From Methanobacteriota archaeon (GTDB lineage: Archaea > Methanobacteriota > Methanobacteria > Methanobacteriales > Methanobacteriaceae): DNA of 28,722 bases. The stretch covers positions 1 to 28,722 of the forward strand of contig JAEYSH010000102.1 in the NCBI GenBank assembly GCA_023434825.1. Direction: 5' to 3'. Both the position numbers and the translations under genes were made by a program. Positions 7,278 to 16,164 of this stretch are shown here, one piece after another; positions within the stretch are counted from its first letter, which is position 1, and each line of letters opens with the position of its first letter. Under the pieces are notes generated by a model. It was not told the origin of the DNA and ran no database searches. It worked only from the letters and a program-made list of their open reading frames with translations.

Positions 7278-8774
7278 ATGAAAAAAATAGGTCTTCTCTA
7301 CGTAAAAGGGTCACTTCCAGTTTTTGAAAACTTTGGGGAACTTCCAACTCATATTGTTAAAGAAAATGGTTTGGTTAACGGACAAAAGGCCCATAAAGCT
7401 TTAGATGGTTTAATTATTCCCGGAGGAAGTATAATTGAATCACGGAGTGTTAACGATACTTTAAAATCAGAAATCAGTAAAATGGAAAAGGACGGCAAAT
7501 TTATTTTTGGAATGTGCTCAGGTTTCCAGCTTCTTGCAAATAAAGTAGACATAGGAAGACGATCTCCATGTCCAATTGAAAGAGAAGGGCTTGGAATTCT
7601 GGATGTAAGCTTTAAACCAATGATTGGAACTGATCGGGTTGAAGCAGAAATCCTTGATGACTCATTTTTAACTAATGGAATGACCGGGGAAAAAGTCACA
7701 GGTTTTCATTGCCATACGTATGGTTTAATAGAAGGAAATGCTCCAGAATTGTTTTTAAGTACAGTAAGAAGAACAGATTATCAGGATAACCCTAGAAAAA
7801 TATTATCTGGAGTTAGAAATGATGAAGGTAATGTTATAGGAACAATGGTGCATGGCTGTCTTGATGAAAATCCTTCACTTGTAAAAAATATTCTTAATTA
7901 CATTGATGCGTCAGAAAAAGACTTTTTAGAAATTCAAGACAAAAATAAAGAATTAATTTCTAAAATTAAAACTGAAATCGGCATTGATACAAATATTTGC
8001 GCAAAAACTTCAAATATAGAATCGGCTCAAAAAACCCCTAAAATGTTAATGATTGCAAGTACCGGTTCTGATTCTGGAAAAACATTCCTAACAACTGGTA
8101 TGGTTGGAGTTTTAAGAAAAAGGGGCTATAAAGTAGCTGTATTGAAGGTAGGTCCAGATATTAGGGATATAGTTCCTTCTCTTTATCTTAATAAAGAAAA
8201 TATGGAAAAATTTTCATCTATTAAAATTGGAGCACTTGGATGGAAAGATTTAGAGGAAATAATTAAAGATCTTGGAACTAAAAATTATGACATTGTTCTT
8301 GTAGAAGGAGTGATGAGCGCTTTCACAGGAACTTTAAATGAGAAAATACCATATTCAACAGTTGAAATTGCAAAAGCAGCAAATATTCCAGTTATAATCA
8401 CTACTTCCTGCAGTAAAGGAGGAATAGAGACTGCTGCAGTTGATATTGTGGGCCATATTGAAATTATGGGTAAATTGGGATTAAAAACAAGCGGCGTGAT
8501 ACTTAACCGGGTTTATGATAAATCTATTTCAAAAACAGCATCATCATTTATTAAAAATAGGACAGATGTCGATGTTATTGGTGAAGTTCCAAAAATCAAG
8601 ATGAAAGAAAGAGGCAACACTCCTGAAGTGGAAATTAAACTAGAAGATTTCTGTTTAAGTGCCATGAAAACAGTTGAAGAGCACTTAAATATTCATCAAA
8701 TTCTTGAAATGGCACAAATACCACAATTTAAAGGATATATGCCTTATGATGATATTTTAAAAAGTTTCAATTAA
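7278..8774 (+). CDS. CobB/CobQ-like amidotransferase with swapped domain order
   Basis: A 498-residue protein containing the two domains of cobyrinic acid a,c-diamide synthases, but reversed. Residues 1-200 are a class I glutamine amidotransferase with the nucleophile Cys80 in FGMCSGFQLLA and the family motif GTMVHG (His192). Residues 255-490 are the BioD-like ATPase with the P-loop IASTGSDSGKTF (Lys268), LKVGPDIRDIVPSLY (the counterpart of KVGPDYIDP in CobB) and VLVEGVMSAF. In CobB, CobQ and CfbB the ATPase comes first. Both active sites look complete, so an ATP-dependent amidation of a carboxylate using glutamine is likely. The substrate is unknown: a corrinoid, coenzyme F430 precursor or cell-wall precursor are all possible. 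It may be co-transcribed with gatA. Confidence 0.82.
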   Translation: MKKIGLLYVKGSLPVFENFGELPTHIVKENGLVNGQKAHKALDGLIIPGGSIIESRSVNDTLKSEISKMEKDGKFIFGMCSGFQLLANKVDIGRRSPCPIEREGLGILDVSFKPMIGTDRVEAEILDDSFLTNGMTGEKVTGFHCHTYGLIEGNAPELFLSTVRRTDYQDNPRKILSGVRNDEGNVIGTMVHGCLDENPSLVKNILNYIDASEKDFLEIQDKNKELISKIKTEIGIDTNICAKTSNIESAQKTPKMLMIASTGSDSGKTFLTTGMVGVLRKRGYKVAVLKVGPDIRDIVPSLYLNKENMEKFSSIKIGALGWKDLEEIIKDLGTKNYDIVLVEGVMSAFTGTLNEKIPYSTVEIAKAANIPVIITTSCSKGGIETAAVDIVGHIEIMGKLGLKTSGVILNRVYDKSISKTASSFIKNRTDVDVIGEVPKIKMKERGNTPEVEIKLEDFCLSAMKTVEEHLNIHQILEMAQIPQFKGYMPYDDILKSFN

Positions 8775-8784
8775 AAAAATAAAT

Positions 8785-9462
8785 TTATTGGCCTATAAAT
8801 TTATTATAGGCGTTTATTACTTCTTCTCCACTTAAAAAGAGTAATCCTTCTTTTTCTGCGTATTTTTCAACTTCTGTGGTTGGAAGTGAGTTTCCAGTTA
8901 AATCGTCCATCATTTCACAGCAAACAGCTACTGGAGTTAAACCTGCCATTTTAGTAAGGGCAATACTCATTTCGGTGTGGCCCTGGCGTTTTGTTAAAAG
9001 TCCTTCTGAACCTCTAAGTAGTGTTACGTGACCCGGTGCTCTGAAATGTGCTCCAAAATTGTCATAATCTTCATTTTTACACATTAATGCAAGTTCTTTT
9101 ATAGTTAAAGCCCTATCATTATCTGTTATACCAGTAAATGTTTCTCTATGGTTTACAGTCAACGAAAAAGCTGATCTTTCATCGTATGGAATATCATTTG
9201 GTGAAAGTTCTCCAAGTAATGGATATTTATCCTGCGCTGCTTCCATTACATCAGTCATAAAAGGTAATCTGAGCTTTTCTGCTTCCTGGTGGGATACAGC
9301 AGTACAAACTAATCCTCCAGCATCATTTCTCATCCTTGCTAAGTGTTCAGGTTTTATAAATTCCGCAGCGACAATCATATCTGTTTCTCTTTCCCTGTTA
9401 TCGCTATCAAAAACTAAAATGATTTCTCCGTCTTTAAATGCCTTCAATGCATCGTCTATCAT
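8785..9462 (-). CDS. ribB: 3,4-dihydroxy-2-butanone 4-phosphate synthase
   Basis: RibB converts ribulose 5-phosphate to 3,4-dihydroxy-2-butanone 4-phosphate plus formate, the four-carbon unit of riboflavin. The 225-residue single-domain protein (no GTP cyclohydrolase II part) has the acidic loop DSDNRERETDMIVAAEF that binds metal and substrate, RNDAGGLVC, DERSAFSLTV, FRAPGHVTLL, and the C-terminal TKRQGHTEMSIALTKMAGL with the catalytic His. AAAGGAG lies about ten bases before the ATG, and a minus-strand TATA-like TTATATAAAATTT lies at about 9496-9508. A second flavin gene, ribK, lies 9 kb away in the same window but in a different operon. The convergent gene ends only 10 bases away. Confidence 0.95.
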   Translation of the reverse strand: MIDDALKAFKDGEIILVFDSDNRERETDMIVAAEFIKPEHLARMRNDAGGLVCTAVSHQEAEKLRLPFMTDVMEAAQDKYPLLGELSPNDIPYDERSAFSLTVNHRETFTGITDNDRALTIKELALMCKNEDYDNFGAHFRAPGHVTLLRGSEGLLTKRQGHTEMSIALTKMAGLTPVAVCCEMMDDLTGNSLPTTEVEKYAEKEGLLFLSGEEVINAYNKFIGQ

Positions 9463-9698
9463 TTGATTATAGCTCCTTTAAGTTGTTTGTAAATTTTATA
9501 TAATTTATGAATTCAACTATTGGTTATAATACAAAGTACTATATAAGGAATTCTCATTTAAAACTAACAATACCTTAACAAATATTATGTAATCAATATA
9601 TTTATTTATATTCAATAATCAATACTGCTTTAAAAAACTTATTTATAATATATAGTACATTAAAATTAATTATTATGTAATTTAAGCTTTTTTTAATT

Positions 9699-9705
9699 AA
9701 AAAAA
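9699..9705 (-). terminator. oligo-T tract after the adhesin-like gene
   Basis: On the minus strand this is a run of seven T residues about 20 bases after the stop codon of the giant gene, in the position and form of archaeal U-tract terminators. No stem-loop is needed in archaea. Assigned on position and composition alone. Confidence 0.4.
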
Positions 9706-9725
9706 TAATATTATAAAGAAGGAAT

Positions 9726-12700
9726 CTATTTCCTTCTTATTAACCCGCCAAGAACCATTAAAACTGCTAAAATCAGTAATGGTAATGGAATTCCTGTTTC
9801 CTGCATCCCTATGGTTTTAGTCGCTGCTTTTGCTGTGCTTCCGTTTGTGTTAATTGTGGGGTTAATATGGATGTTTAAGGGTATTATGGTATCTCCTGAA
9901 TATCTGTTGTATGTATGTGTTAGTATAATTGGGTTTAGTACAAAATTGCCTATTTTTTGTGGATTGAAAGTGAAAGTGATATAAGGATCTCCTACTTTCA
10001 CATCTCCTACATACCAGATTACGGTTCTAGTTTTTTCATCATAATGCCATGTTCCTTGGTCCACGCTTGCAGTTATGAATTTTAGTCCTTCGGGGATTGG
10101 GATTTTGATTATAACGTTTTTAGCAGTATGTGGTCCTTTATTTCCAAGTTTGAGAGTAGTTGTGAATATTTCTCCCAAATTTACAGTTATATTTTGAAAT
10201 GTCCCTGTAATGTATAAATTGGATTGTTGGTCTGCATTGGATACTCCAGTTGGTCCTGGCACGTATATGGAATAGCTTGCCCATTTATGTGAATTAGGAA
10301 TGTCATATTGGTCTACGTGGCTTAAACTAGCATTTACTGTTAATTCTGGTGTGTTGTTTCCTGTTGCGGTTACTAAAGCAAAGATGCTTAAATATGCATT
10401 ACATCCTGCAGGCACATTTCCAACATTCCAGGTGATAGTCCTGGTGTTTTGGTCATATGCTGCGTTTCCTACACCTCTTGTGGTGCAGGCGATGTATTCA
10501 TATCCTTCTCCAATTAAATCAGTTACTATTACTCCTGTTGCGTCTGTTGGCCCGGTATTTTTAATTGTTACTGTATATACTATTGTTTGATAGTATCCTG
10601 ATTCTGATTTGTAAGTTTGAGAGGTTGTATCATAGTAAGCTGGATGTTGGTACACATCCATATTCACTTCGGGGGTATAATTACCACTTAATGTGAAAAT
10701 ACAAGTTTGAGCATTATTATCATAATTCCAATCTTTTTCACCTTGCCCAGTTTTAATTGCGGTATTCACAAAAGTACCAGAACCATTAATCAAGGATTTT
10801 ATAGTAAGTTTTGTAATTTCACTAACATTTAATGAAGGTATAGTCCAAATAATCTTATTATTTGAATCAATAGTGTAAGTTCCTGAATCAGGGGTGATTA
10901 TTGGATTTGTTAATCTTGTTGGTAGCGCGTCGGTTATTTGTATTGCTGTAGCATTATTTGGTCCATTATTGGTCACTGTTATGGTGTAGGTTAGGTATTG
11001 TCCGTCTGTTTCTGTGGAGTTTTTTTGTGTTTGGTTTACTTGGATATCTGCAGATTCAGGGACATATATGCTCCAGCTTGAGGACTTATTTTGGCCAGGA
11101 GTATCGTATTGGTCTACATGATATAAACTGGCGTTTACTGTTAATTCTGGTGTGTTATTTCCTATTCCAGTTACTAATGCGAATATGCTTAAACATGCTT
11201 TAGTATTTGCAAGCATATTGGAAATGTTCCAAGTGATAGTTCGGGTGTTTAGATCATATGTTGCGTTTCCCGCTCCTTCGGTGCTTAATCCTACGAACTC
11301 ATACCCATTTCCTATTAATTCTTTAATTATCATGCCTGTCGCATCATCCGGTCCAGTATTTTTCACTTCAACTAGATATACGAGTACATTATAGTAATCT
11401 GACCAATTTTGATAAGCTCCTGCAAGACTATCATAATACCAAGGCTTTTGATCAACACTAATATTTACAATCGGCACGTAGATTGTCGCACTTGAGTTGT
11501 CATTATATGGATTTGGATCTATTTGATCCTCAGCTATTTTGGTTGCAGTATTTGTGGTATTTAAACCTGTGAAACTACTTGTTACTGTTCCTGTAATTGT
11601 AAAAGTAGCATTTGAACCATTTGCAAGTTCGGGAATGGTCCAGATATTATTTTGATATGTTCCTGTTGAAAGGTGAATGGAAAGATTATCAAAATGAGGA
11701 GGTATAGTATCTGCTATCTGAATATTAGTAGCGGTATCGGGCCCGTTATTTTTAACAGTCACAGTAAAAGTAACGGTATCTCCAACATTTGGTCTTGAAT
11801 TGTTCACAGTTTTGTTTACTTCAATATCGGCAGATGGAATCTCAATTGTAGTATAAACTGTTTGATGATCAACTGTTGCAGATACAGTAGCAATTCCAGG
11901 AGTTGAATTAGGGCTAAAAGTACTATTTGAAGCACCCATATATGTACTGTTGTTTATTGGATTCATAAATCCAATATTAGATCCGAAAAACACAGGTATA
12001 TCATCAGGTACCCACGCTTTGTAATCATAGTACTCAAGAATATTCCATCCTAAGTTGTTCCAATTGAGATCTGCTACAATTTTAGATGTTTGATCTACAT
12101 TTAATTTATTTGGAGTTGCATTTATACTAAGAATTATCCACGGCGCGTAATAAGAATTATCTATGTTACTTCCAACTATTTGAGTCACTAGTTCATTGTT
12201 GTCATTATTAGTGCCCCACCAGTTATTAAATAAGCGTTTTATGCTATTATCACTGGAAAAATTTAAATAAAATGCTTGAGGTGCATTATCTACAATATGA
12301 CATAAAGATACATCAATATAATGATTTTCACCAGAGTAAAGACCGCCTCCAACTCCAAATGAGCCATTTTTGCCTCCATTTTCTCCTTGTGCCCCATTAC
12401 CGGCATGATTGTTTGTAATGGTGCTTTGATCCATCATTAACTTTAGATTATATACATTACTTGCAGTTATTGCAATTCCACCACCATTATTTCCATTTCC
12501 ACCGTTACCTTTTTTGCTGCTGTCATATCCTGGAGAACCACCGCTTCCTGCATAGTTATTGTCAATTATACTTTTAGTTATGCTTATTACTTCAGAGTTA
12601 TTTTGACTGTTAGTGATGTATATCCCACCACCTAAACCTCCGTTTCCCCCATTTCCTGGCTCAGTACTTGGATTGTAGTCGGGAATATTGATGCTAGCAC

Positions 12701-15700
12701 CGGTTCCACCATTACCTGCTTTGTTGTTAGATATATGGCAGTTAATAACTTCAATTTGGTTGAAAATTACTAATCCTCCACCATTTCCACCGGTTGCACC
12801 ATCTTCACCAGGATACCTGCTTACTGGATTTCCATTTCCACCGTTTCCGGCTGTATTATTATTAATGGTAGTATTTTGAAGACTGTTTAACTTGCCTATG
12901 CTATATATTCCTCCTCCAGAACCACCAATTCCTGCTATTGCAGGATTTACTTTGTAAAGGTTATCCATTGCTGAGATATCATCGAAATATAATCCTCCAT
13001 CTCCTCCTTTTCCAGCATTGTTATTATTGATTATAGTATTTGTAATGGAGGTTATAGTCCCGCTGTTGAATATTCCTCCTCCATTACCTCCATTAGCTCC
13101 ATCTCCAGGGTCAAGAGTTGATACTTGAGAGTTACCTACTTCTGGTGGATCATTATCTGGCGGATCTGGTGGAAATTCATCATCCTTAAAACAGGCCTCT
13201 CCTTTTCCCCCGTTACCTCCTTTTCCAGCAGAGTTATTACTGATAGAAGATCCATTTATGGTTAATGTTCCAGTATTATAGATTCCTCCACCACTTCCGC
13301 CATTACATCCATCTGTTCCAACATAATAGTATTGATCCTTTTTCCAATCTGCATCTTGACCATTAGGGCCATCACTGGCTTTATTGTTTGTAATTTGGCA
13401 GTTAGTAATGTTGAGATTTCCAGTATTGTAAATTCCTCCTCCATTACCTGCAGAATTATCACCCGGAACTCCGCATTTACAATTAAATAACGCATGATTA
13501 TTATTTATGATAGATTCTTCAAGGGTTAAATGACCTACGTTATATATGGCGCCACCATCACCGCCGAAATCTCCTTTTCCACTATTATTATCACTTATAA
13601 TGGCATATTTTATGTAAAAATTACCTTTATTGTATATGGCTCCAGCTCTGCCTCCTTTACCATAATCTCCACCATCATCACTGGAATCCGGCTCTCCACC
13701 GTTTCCTGCAGTATTATTACAAATTTGTACATAAGCTAATGAATTTCCAGTAATGTTTAATGTTCCGTTATTATAGATTCCTCCGCCATAGCCCCCATCT
13801 CCGCTATGATGGCCGTCACCACCATCTCCGGCATTATTATTATGTATATTAAAATTTGAAAGAATTGTTAAATTACCCTCATTGTAGATTCCTCCGCCGG
13901 ATCCTCCATTTCCTCCGTTATTAAAACTTTGGAAGTAATCTGAACCGTCCCCAGCGTTCCCTGCTTTATTATTATATATATCGCAGTTTTCAATGGTTAG
14001 AGTATTATTATTATAGATTCCTCCTCCATTTCCACCGTCTCCACCATTTTGATCACCAGAATATTGTCCTCCTTTTCCTGCGTAATTATCATTTAAAATA
14101 CAATTTTGGAGGTATAAAATACTGATATTATAGATTCCGCCTCCATTACCTCCCTGAGCTCCATCTTTGTTACTACAGCCATCTCCGCCTTTTCCAGCGT
14201 AATTTGCAGTCATGTTAGAATCAGTAATGTTTAAATTACCATTGTTGTATATAGCTCCGCCGCATCCGGCACTACCTGGTACTGATCCAGTAGTTGCTGC
14301 ATTAGAACCGTTTGTTGCATTGTTATTATGTATATAACAATTTAGGATGGTTAAAATGTTGGTATTGTATATAGCGCCTCCATTTCCACCATGTCCACCA
14401 TCTAGCTCAGCATAAGCAGATCCGGCAGTTCCAGCTCGACTATTACATATTTCACCATTTGTAATGGTCATTTTCCCACTGTTATATATAGTACCTCCAT
14501 TACCTCCGTTTGAGGCATTTGAAGACCCGCTTGCATCTGAACCTTTACCTGCATAGTTCCCGTTAAAATTAGAATCTGTAATAGTTACGTGGCCAGTATT
14601 ATAGATGGCTCCACCATCTCCACCGTTACCACCTTCCAGATCTCCAGCATTTCCACCATTTCCAGCAAAATTGCTATTAAAAATACAATTTTGGACTGTT
14701 AGGGTATTACAGTTGTATATTCCACCGCCGTAGCCTCCATCTTGCCCATTTTTTTGATCCTTGGTACTTCCACCATTCCCGGCAAAATTACCTGTTAAAT
14801 TACAGTTTTGGAGGGTTAAAGTTCCATTATTATAAATTGCTCCGGCATATCCGGCATTTCCTCCATTGTGACCGTTTCCTGCATAGTTCCCGTTAAAATT
14901 AGAATTTGTAATATTTACAGTACCTTTGTATATGTAGATTGCTCCACCATACCCTCCAGATGCTCCCCAACTCTCTGGACATCCGGAGTTACCTCCACCA
15001 TCTCCAGCATAGTTATCTTTAAAAGCACAATTTTGAATGTTTAACGTACCGGCACTGTATATAGCACCCCCGTTACCTCCATTTTTTGCATCAGTTGAGG
15101 GAGTAGCATCTCCACCATCTCCCGCATAATTACTTCCAAAATAGCAGTTTTGGAGGTTTAATGTACCGGTACTATATATTGCACCTCCATCTCCACCTTT
15201 TCCTATGCCACTACCTGTGTTAGGACTATCACCATCTCTAGCACGGTTATTTAAAAAATTACAGTTTTGAACAGTTAAAGTACCTTTATTATTATAGATA
15301 GCTCCGCCAGGATCTCCATCATGTCCATCTAGTGTATCATGTGCTTCACCATTTTGTAAAGTTAAATTTAAAATGTTAACAATAAAACCACTGTCAATAT
15401 AGAAAATATAATCATTATGTTCTGCATCAATAGTGGTATTTCCATTCCCGTCTTTTCCATTACCGATAATAGTTAAATTCTTGTTAATGGTTATTTTTCT
15501 ATTATCATCGCCTTTATACGTCCCACTTGAGATATAAACAGATCCATTACTTGCAACTGTTCCTATAGCGTTACTTATGGTCTTTTTAGGATATTCCCAA
15601 GAATTACCACTATTTGAATCACTTGCATGGCTACTAGACGCATTAACATAAATATTGTAGCTGCTGCTACTTCCTAAGTCTAAAGGATCCTCTGCACATG

Positions 15701-15764
15701 CAGTGCCAATACAAGTTAAAATGAAAATTGTTAAGGTTAAAACAAATATAATTTTATTTTTGAT
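9726..15764 (-). CDS. giant adhesin-like surface protein with an ATC codon at the expected start
   Basis: Read continuously, the frame is 2012 codons. It has a signal peptide (KNKIIFVLTLTIFILTCIGTACA), then a long beta-helix of repeats with GGNGGGIYN and NCxIxNNxAGNGG (about residues 130-1165), NWWGTNNDN, an Ig-like stretch, about five DUF11-type domains with NNGPDTATN and DIxPxxV patterns (about 1310-1920), and a C-terminal anchor MQETGIPLPLLILAVLMVLGGLIRRK-like segment of the kind seen in Methanobacteriales adhesins. It is probably anchored in the pseudomurein wall or membrane and exposed outside. The first ATG is only at 14471 (codon 432), inside a repeat. Upstream of it I find no in-frame ATG, GTG or TTG and no stop until 15768. 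AAAGGGGG ends seven bases before the ATC at 15762-15764, exactly where a start belongs. Either ATC is used as a rare start or the start codon has been lost. Confidence 0.8.
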   Translation of the reverse strand: MKNKIIFVLTLTIFILTCIGTACAEDPLDLGSSSSYNIYVNASSSHASDSNSGNSWEYPKKTISNAIGTVASNGSVYISSGTYKGDDNRKITINKNLTIIGNGKDGNGNTTIDAEHNDYIFYIDSGFIVNILNLTLQNGEAHDTLDGHDGDPGGAIYNNKGTLTVQNCNFLNNRARDGDSPNTGSGIGKGGDGGAIYSTGTLNLQNCYFGSNYAGDGGDATPSTDAKNGGNGGAIYSAGTLNIQNCAFKDNYAGDGGGNSGCPESWGASGGYGGAIYIYKGTVNITNSNFNGNYAGNGHNGGNAGYAGAIYNNGTLTLQNCNLTGNFAGNGGSTKDQKNGQDGGYGGGIYNCNTLTVQNCIFNSNFAGNGGNAGDLEGGNGGDGGAIYNTGHVTITDSNFNGNYAGKGSDASGSSNASNGGNGGTIYNSGKMTITNGEICNSRAGTAGSAYAELDGGHGGNGGAIYNTNILTILNCYIHNNNATNGSNAATTGSVPGSAGCGGAIYNNGNLNITDSNMTANYAGKGGDGCSNKDGAQGGNGGGIYNISILYLQNCILNDNYAGKGGQYSGDQNGGDGGNGGGIYNNNTLTIENCDIYNNKAGNAGDGSDYFQSFNNGGNGGSGGGIYNEGNLTILSNFNIHNNNAGDGGDGHHSGDGGYGGGIYNNGTLNITGNSLAYVQICNNTAGNGGEPDSSDDGGDYGKGGRAGAIYNKGNFYIKYAIISDNNSGKGDFGGDGGAIYNVGHLTLEESIINNNHALFNCKCGVPGDNSAGNGGGIYNTGNLNITNCQITNNKASDGPNGQDADWKKDQYYYVGTDGCNGGSGGGIYNTGTLTINGSSISNNSAGKGGNGGKGEACFKDDEFPPDPPDNDPPEVGNSQVSTLDPGDGANGGNGGGIFNSGTITSITNTIINNNNAGKGGDGGLYFDDISAMDNLYKVNPAIAGIGGSGGGIYSIGKLNSLQNTTINNNTAGNGGNGNPVSRYPGEDGATGGNGGGLVIFNQIEVINCHISNNKAGNGGTGASINIPDYNPSTEPGNGGNGGLGGGIYITNSQNNSEVISITKSIIDNNYAGSGGSPGYDSSKKGNGGNGNNGGGIAITASNVYNLKLMMDQSTITNNHAGNGAQGENGGKNGSFGVGGGLYSGENHYIDVSLCHIVDNAPQAFYLNFSSDNSIKRLFNNWWGTNNDNNELVTQIVGSNIDNSYYAPWIILSINATPNKLNVDQTSKIVADLNWNNLGWNILEYYDYKAWVPDDIPVFFGSNIGFMNPINNSTYMGASNSTFSPNSTPGIATVSATVDHQTVYTTIEIPSADIEVNKTVNNSRPNVGDTVTFTVTVKNNGPDTATNIQIADTIPPHFDNLSIHLSTGTYQNNIWTIPELANGSNATFTITGTVTSSFTGLNTTNTATKIAEDQIDPNPYNDNSSATIYVPIVNISVDQKPWYYDSLAGAYQNWSDYYNVLVYLVEVKNTGPDDATGMIIKELIGNGYEFVGLSTEGAGNATYDLNTRTITWNISNMLANTKACLSIFALVTGIGNNTPELTVNASLYHVDQYDTPGQNKSSSWSIYVPESADIQVNQTQKNSTETDGQYLTYTITVTNNGPNNATAIQITDALPTRLTNPIITPDSGTYTIDSNNKIIWTIPSLNVSEITKLTIKSLINGSGTFVNTAIKTGQGEKDWNYDNNAQTCIFTLSGNYTPEVNMDVYQHPAYYDTTSQTYKSESGYYQTIVYTVTIKNTGPTDATGVIVTDLIGEGYEYIACTTRGVGNAAYDQNTRTITWNVGNVPAGCNAYLSIFALVTATGNNTPELTVNASLSHVDQYDIPNSHKWASYSIYVPGPTGVSNADQQSNLYITGTFQNITVNLGEIFTTTLKLGNKGPHTAKNVIIKIPIPEGLKFITASVDQGTWHYDEKTRTVIWYVGDVKVGDPYITFTFNPQKIGNFVLNPIILTHTYNRYSGDTIIPLNIHINPTINTNGSTAKAATKTIGMQETGIPLPLLILAVLMVLGGLIRRK
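12280..15372 (-). repeat. beta-helix coding repeat array in the adhesin-like gene
   Basis: On the minus strand this stretch encodes tandem degenerate units of about 40-60 residues. Each has a turn GGNGGGIYNxGxLTIxNCxIxNN followed by xAGNGGDG and a variable loop. Many short DNA segments recur almost unchanged, for example blocks encoding NFNGNYAGxG at about 14552-14570 and 14881-14900. This gives material for recombination or slippage that could change the length of the protein. The units resemble the polymorphic membrane protein (Chlamydia-type) and parallel beta-helix repeats. Unit borders were judged by eye. Confidence 0.75.
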
Positions 15765-15820
15765 ATTTTATCCCCCTTTATGCCGATATTTACAAATGAG
15801 CGTTGAATATATTTTTAAGA

Positions 15821-15839
15821 CTTAATTCTAAAAATTAAG
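15821..15839. repeat. inverted repeat upstream of the adhesin-like gene
   Basis: CTTAATT and AATTAAG form perfect 7-base arms around a 5-base centre, just upstream of the likely TATA box of the adhesin-like gene. Such a site could bind a dimeric regulator. In DNA this AT-rich, chance palindromes are common, so the functional reading is weak. A second one, AGTATTAATAATACT, lies at 15888-15902. Confidence 0.25.
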
Positions 15840-16120
15840 CTGATTGGAGTATATTGATACGCTGAAACATTCATAATAACCTCACTTAGTATTAATAATA
15901 CTCAATTTAGGTTTTATCTTAAGATTTGGTTTAGTGGGCGCTATTATATTAACTTTTCTTTTTTTATTTTTTTTAATTAACATGAAAGAATTTAAATTTT
16001 CCTTATAAAAGTAAAATATTAGATTTTAAAGGATTATTGTATAAAAAAAACTGCTAAAAAATGAAATTATCCCAGAAAAATTAATAATAACTGATTTTTG
16101 CATCTATTTACTATCTTAAA

Positions 16121-16137
16121 TTATATTAATATAAAAA
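16121..16137 (+). promoter_or_regulatory. likely TATA region of the lasso cyclase gene
   Basis: TTATATTAATATAAAAA lies 28-44 bases before the ATG at 16165. If AATATAAAA is the TATA box, transcription would start about seven bases before the ATG, giving a very short leader with at most a weak ribosome binding site (AAGTGA). Confidence 0.4.
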
Positions 16138-16164
16138 ATTCCATACTAATTTAAGTGAAAATCA

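Larger units (their letters stand above)
15765..16164. other. divergent intergenic region between the adhesin-like and lasso cyclase genes
   Basis: About 400 AT-rich bases hold the promoters of two divergent genes. The minus-strand ribosome binding site AAAGGGGG (15772-15779) and a minus-strand TATA-like tract near 15806-15817 belong to the adhesin-like gene; the plus-strand TATA-like tract near 16121-16136 belongs to the cyclase gene. Two short perfect inverted repeats lie between (15821-15839 and 15888-15902). No ORF or RNA gene was found. Confidence 0.5.

Noticed and set aside
9463..9725. FMN riboswitch ahead of ribB
   Set aside because: No conserved RFN-type helices or loops seen, and such riboswitches are not established in archaea; only a TATA-like tract and ribosome binding site are visible.
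10300..13739. Plus- and minus-strand ORFs of 63-96 codons inside the adhesin-like gene
   Set aside because: They are other-frame shadows of the repetitive gene; they lack ribosome binding sites and their composition mirrors the Gly/Asn repeat on the opposite strand.
9726..14471. Start of the adhesin-like protein at the ATG at 14471
   Set aside because: It lies inside a beta-helix repeat with no ribosome binding site, and the same frame continues upstream through more repeats to a signal peptide.
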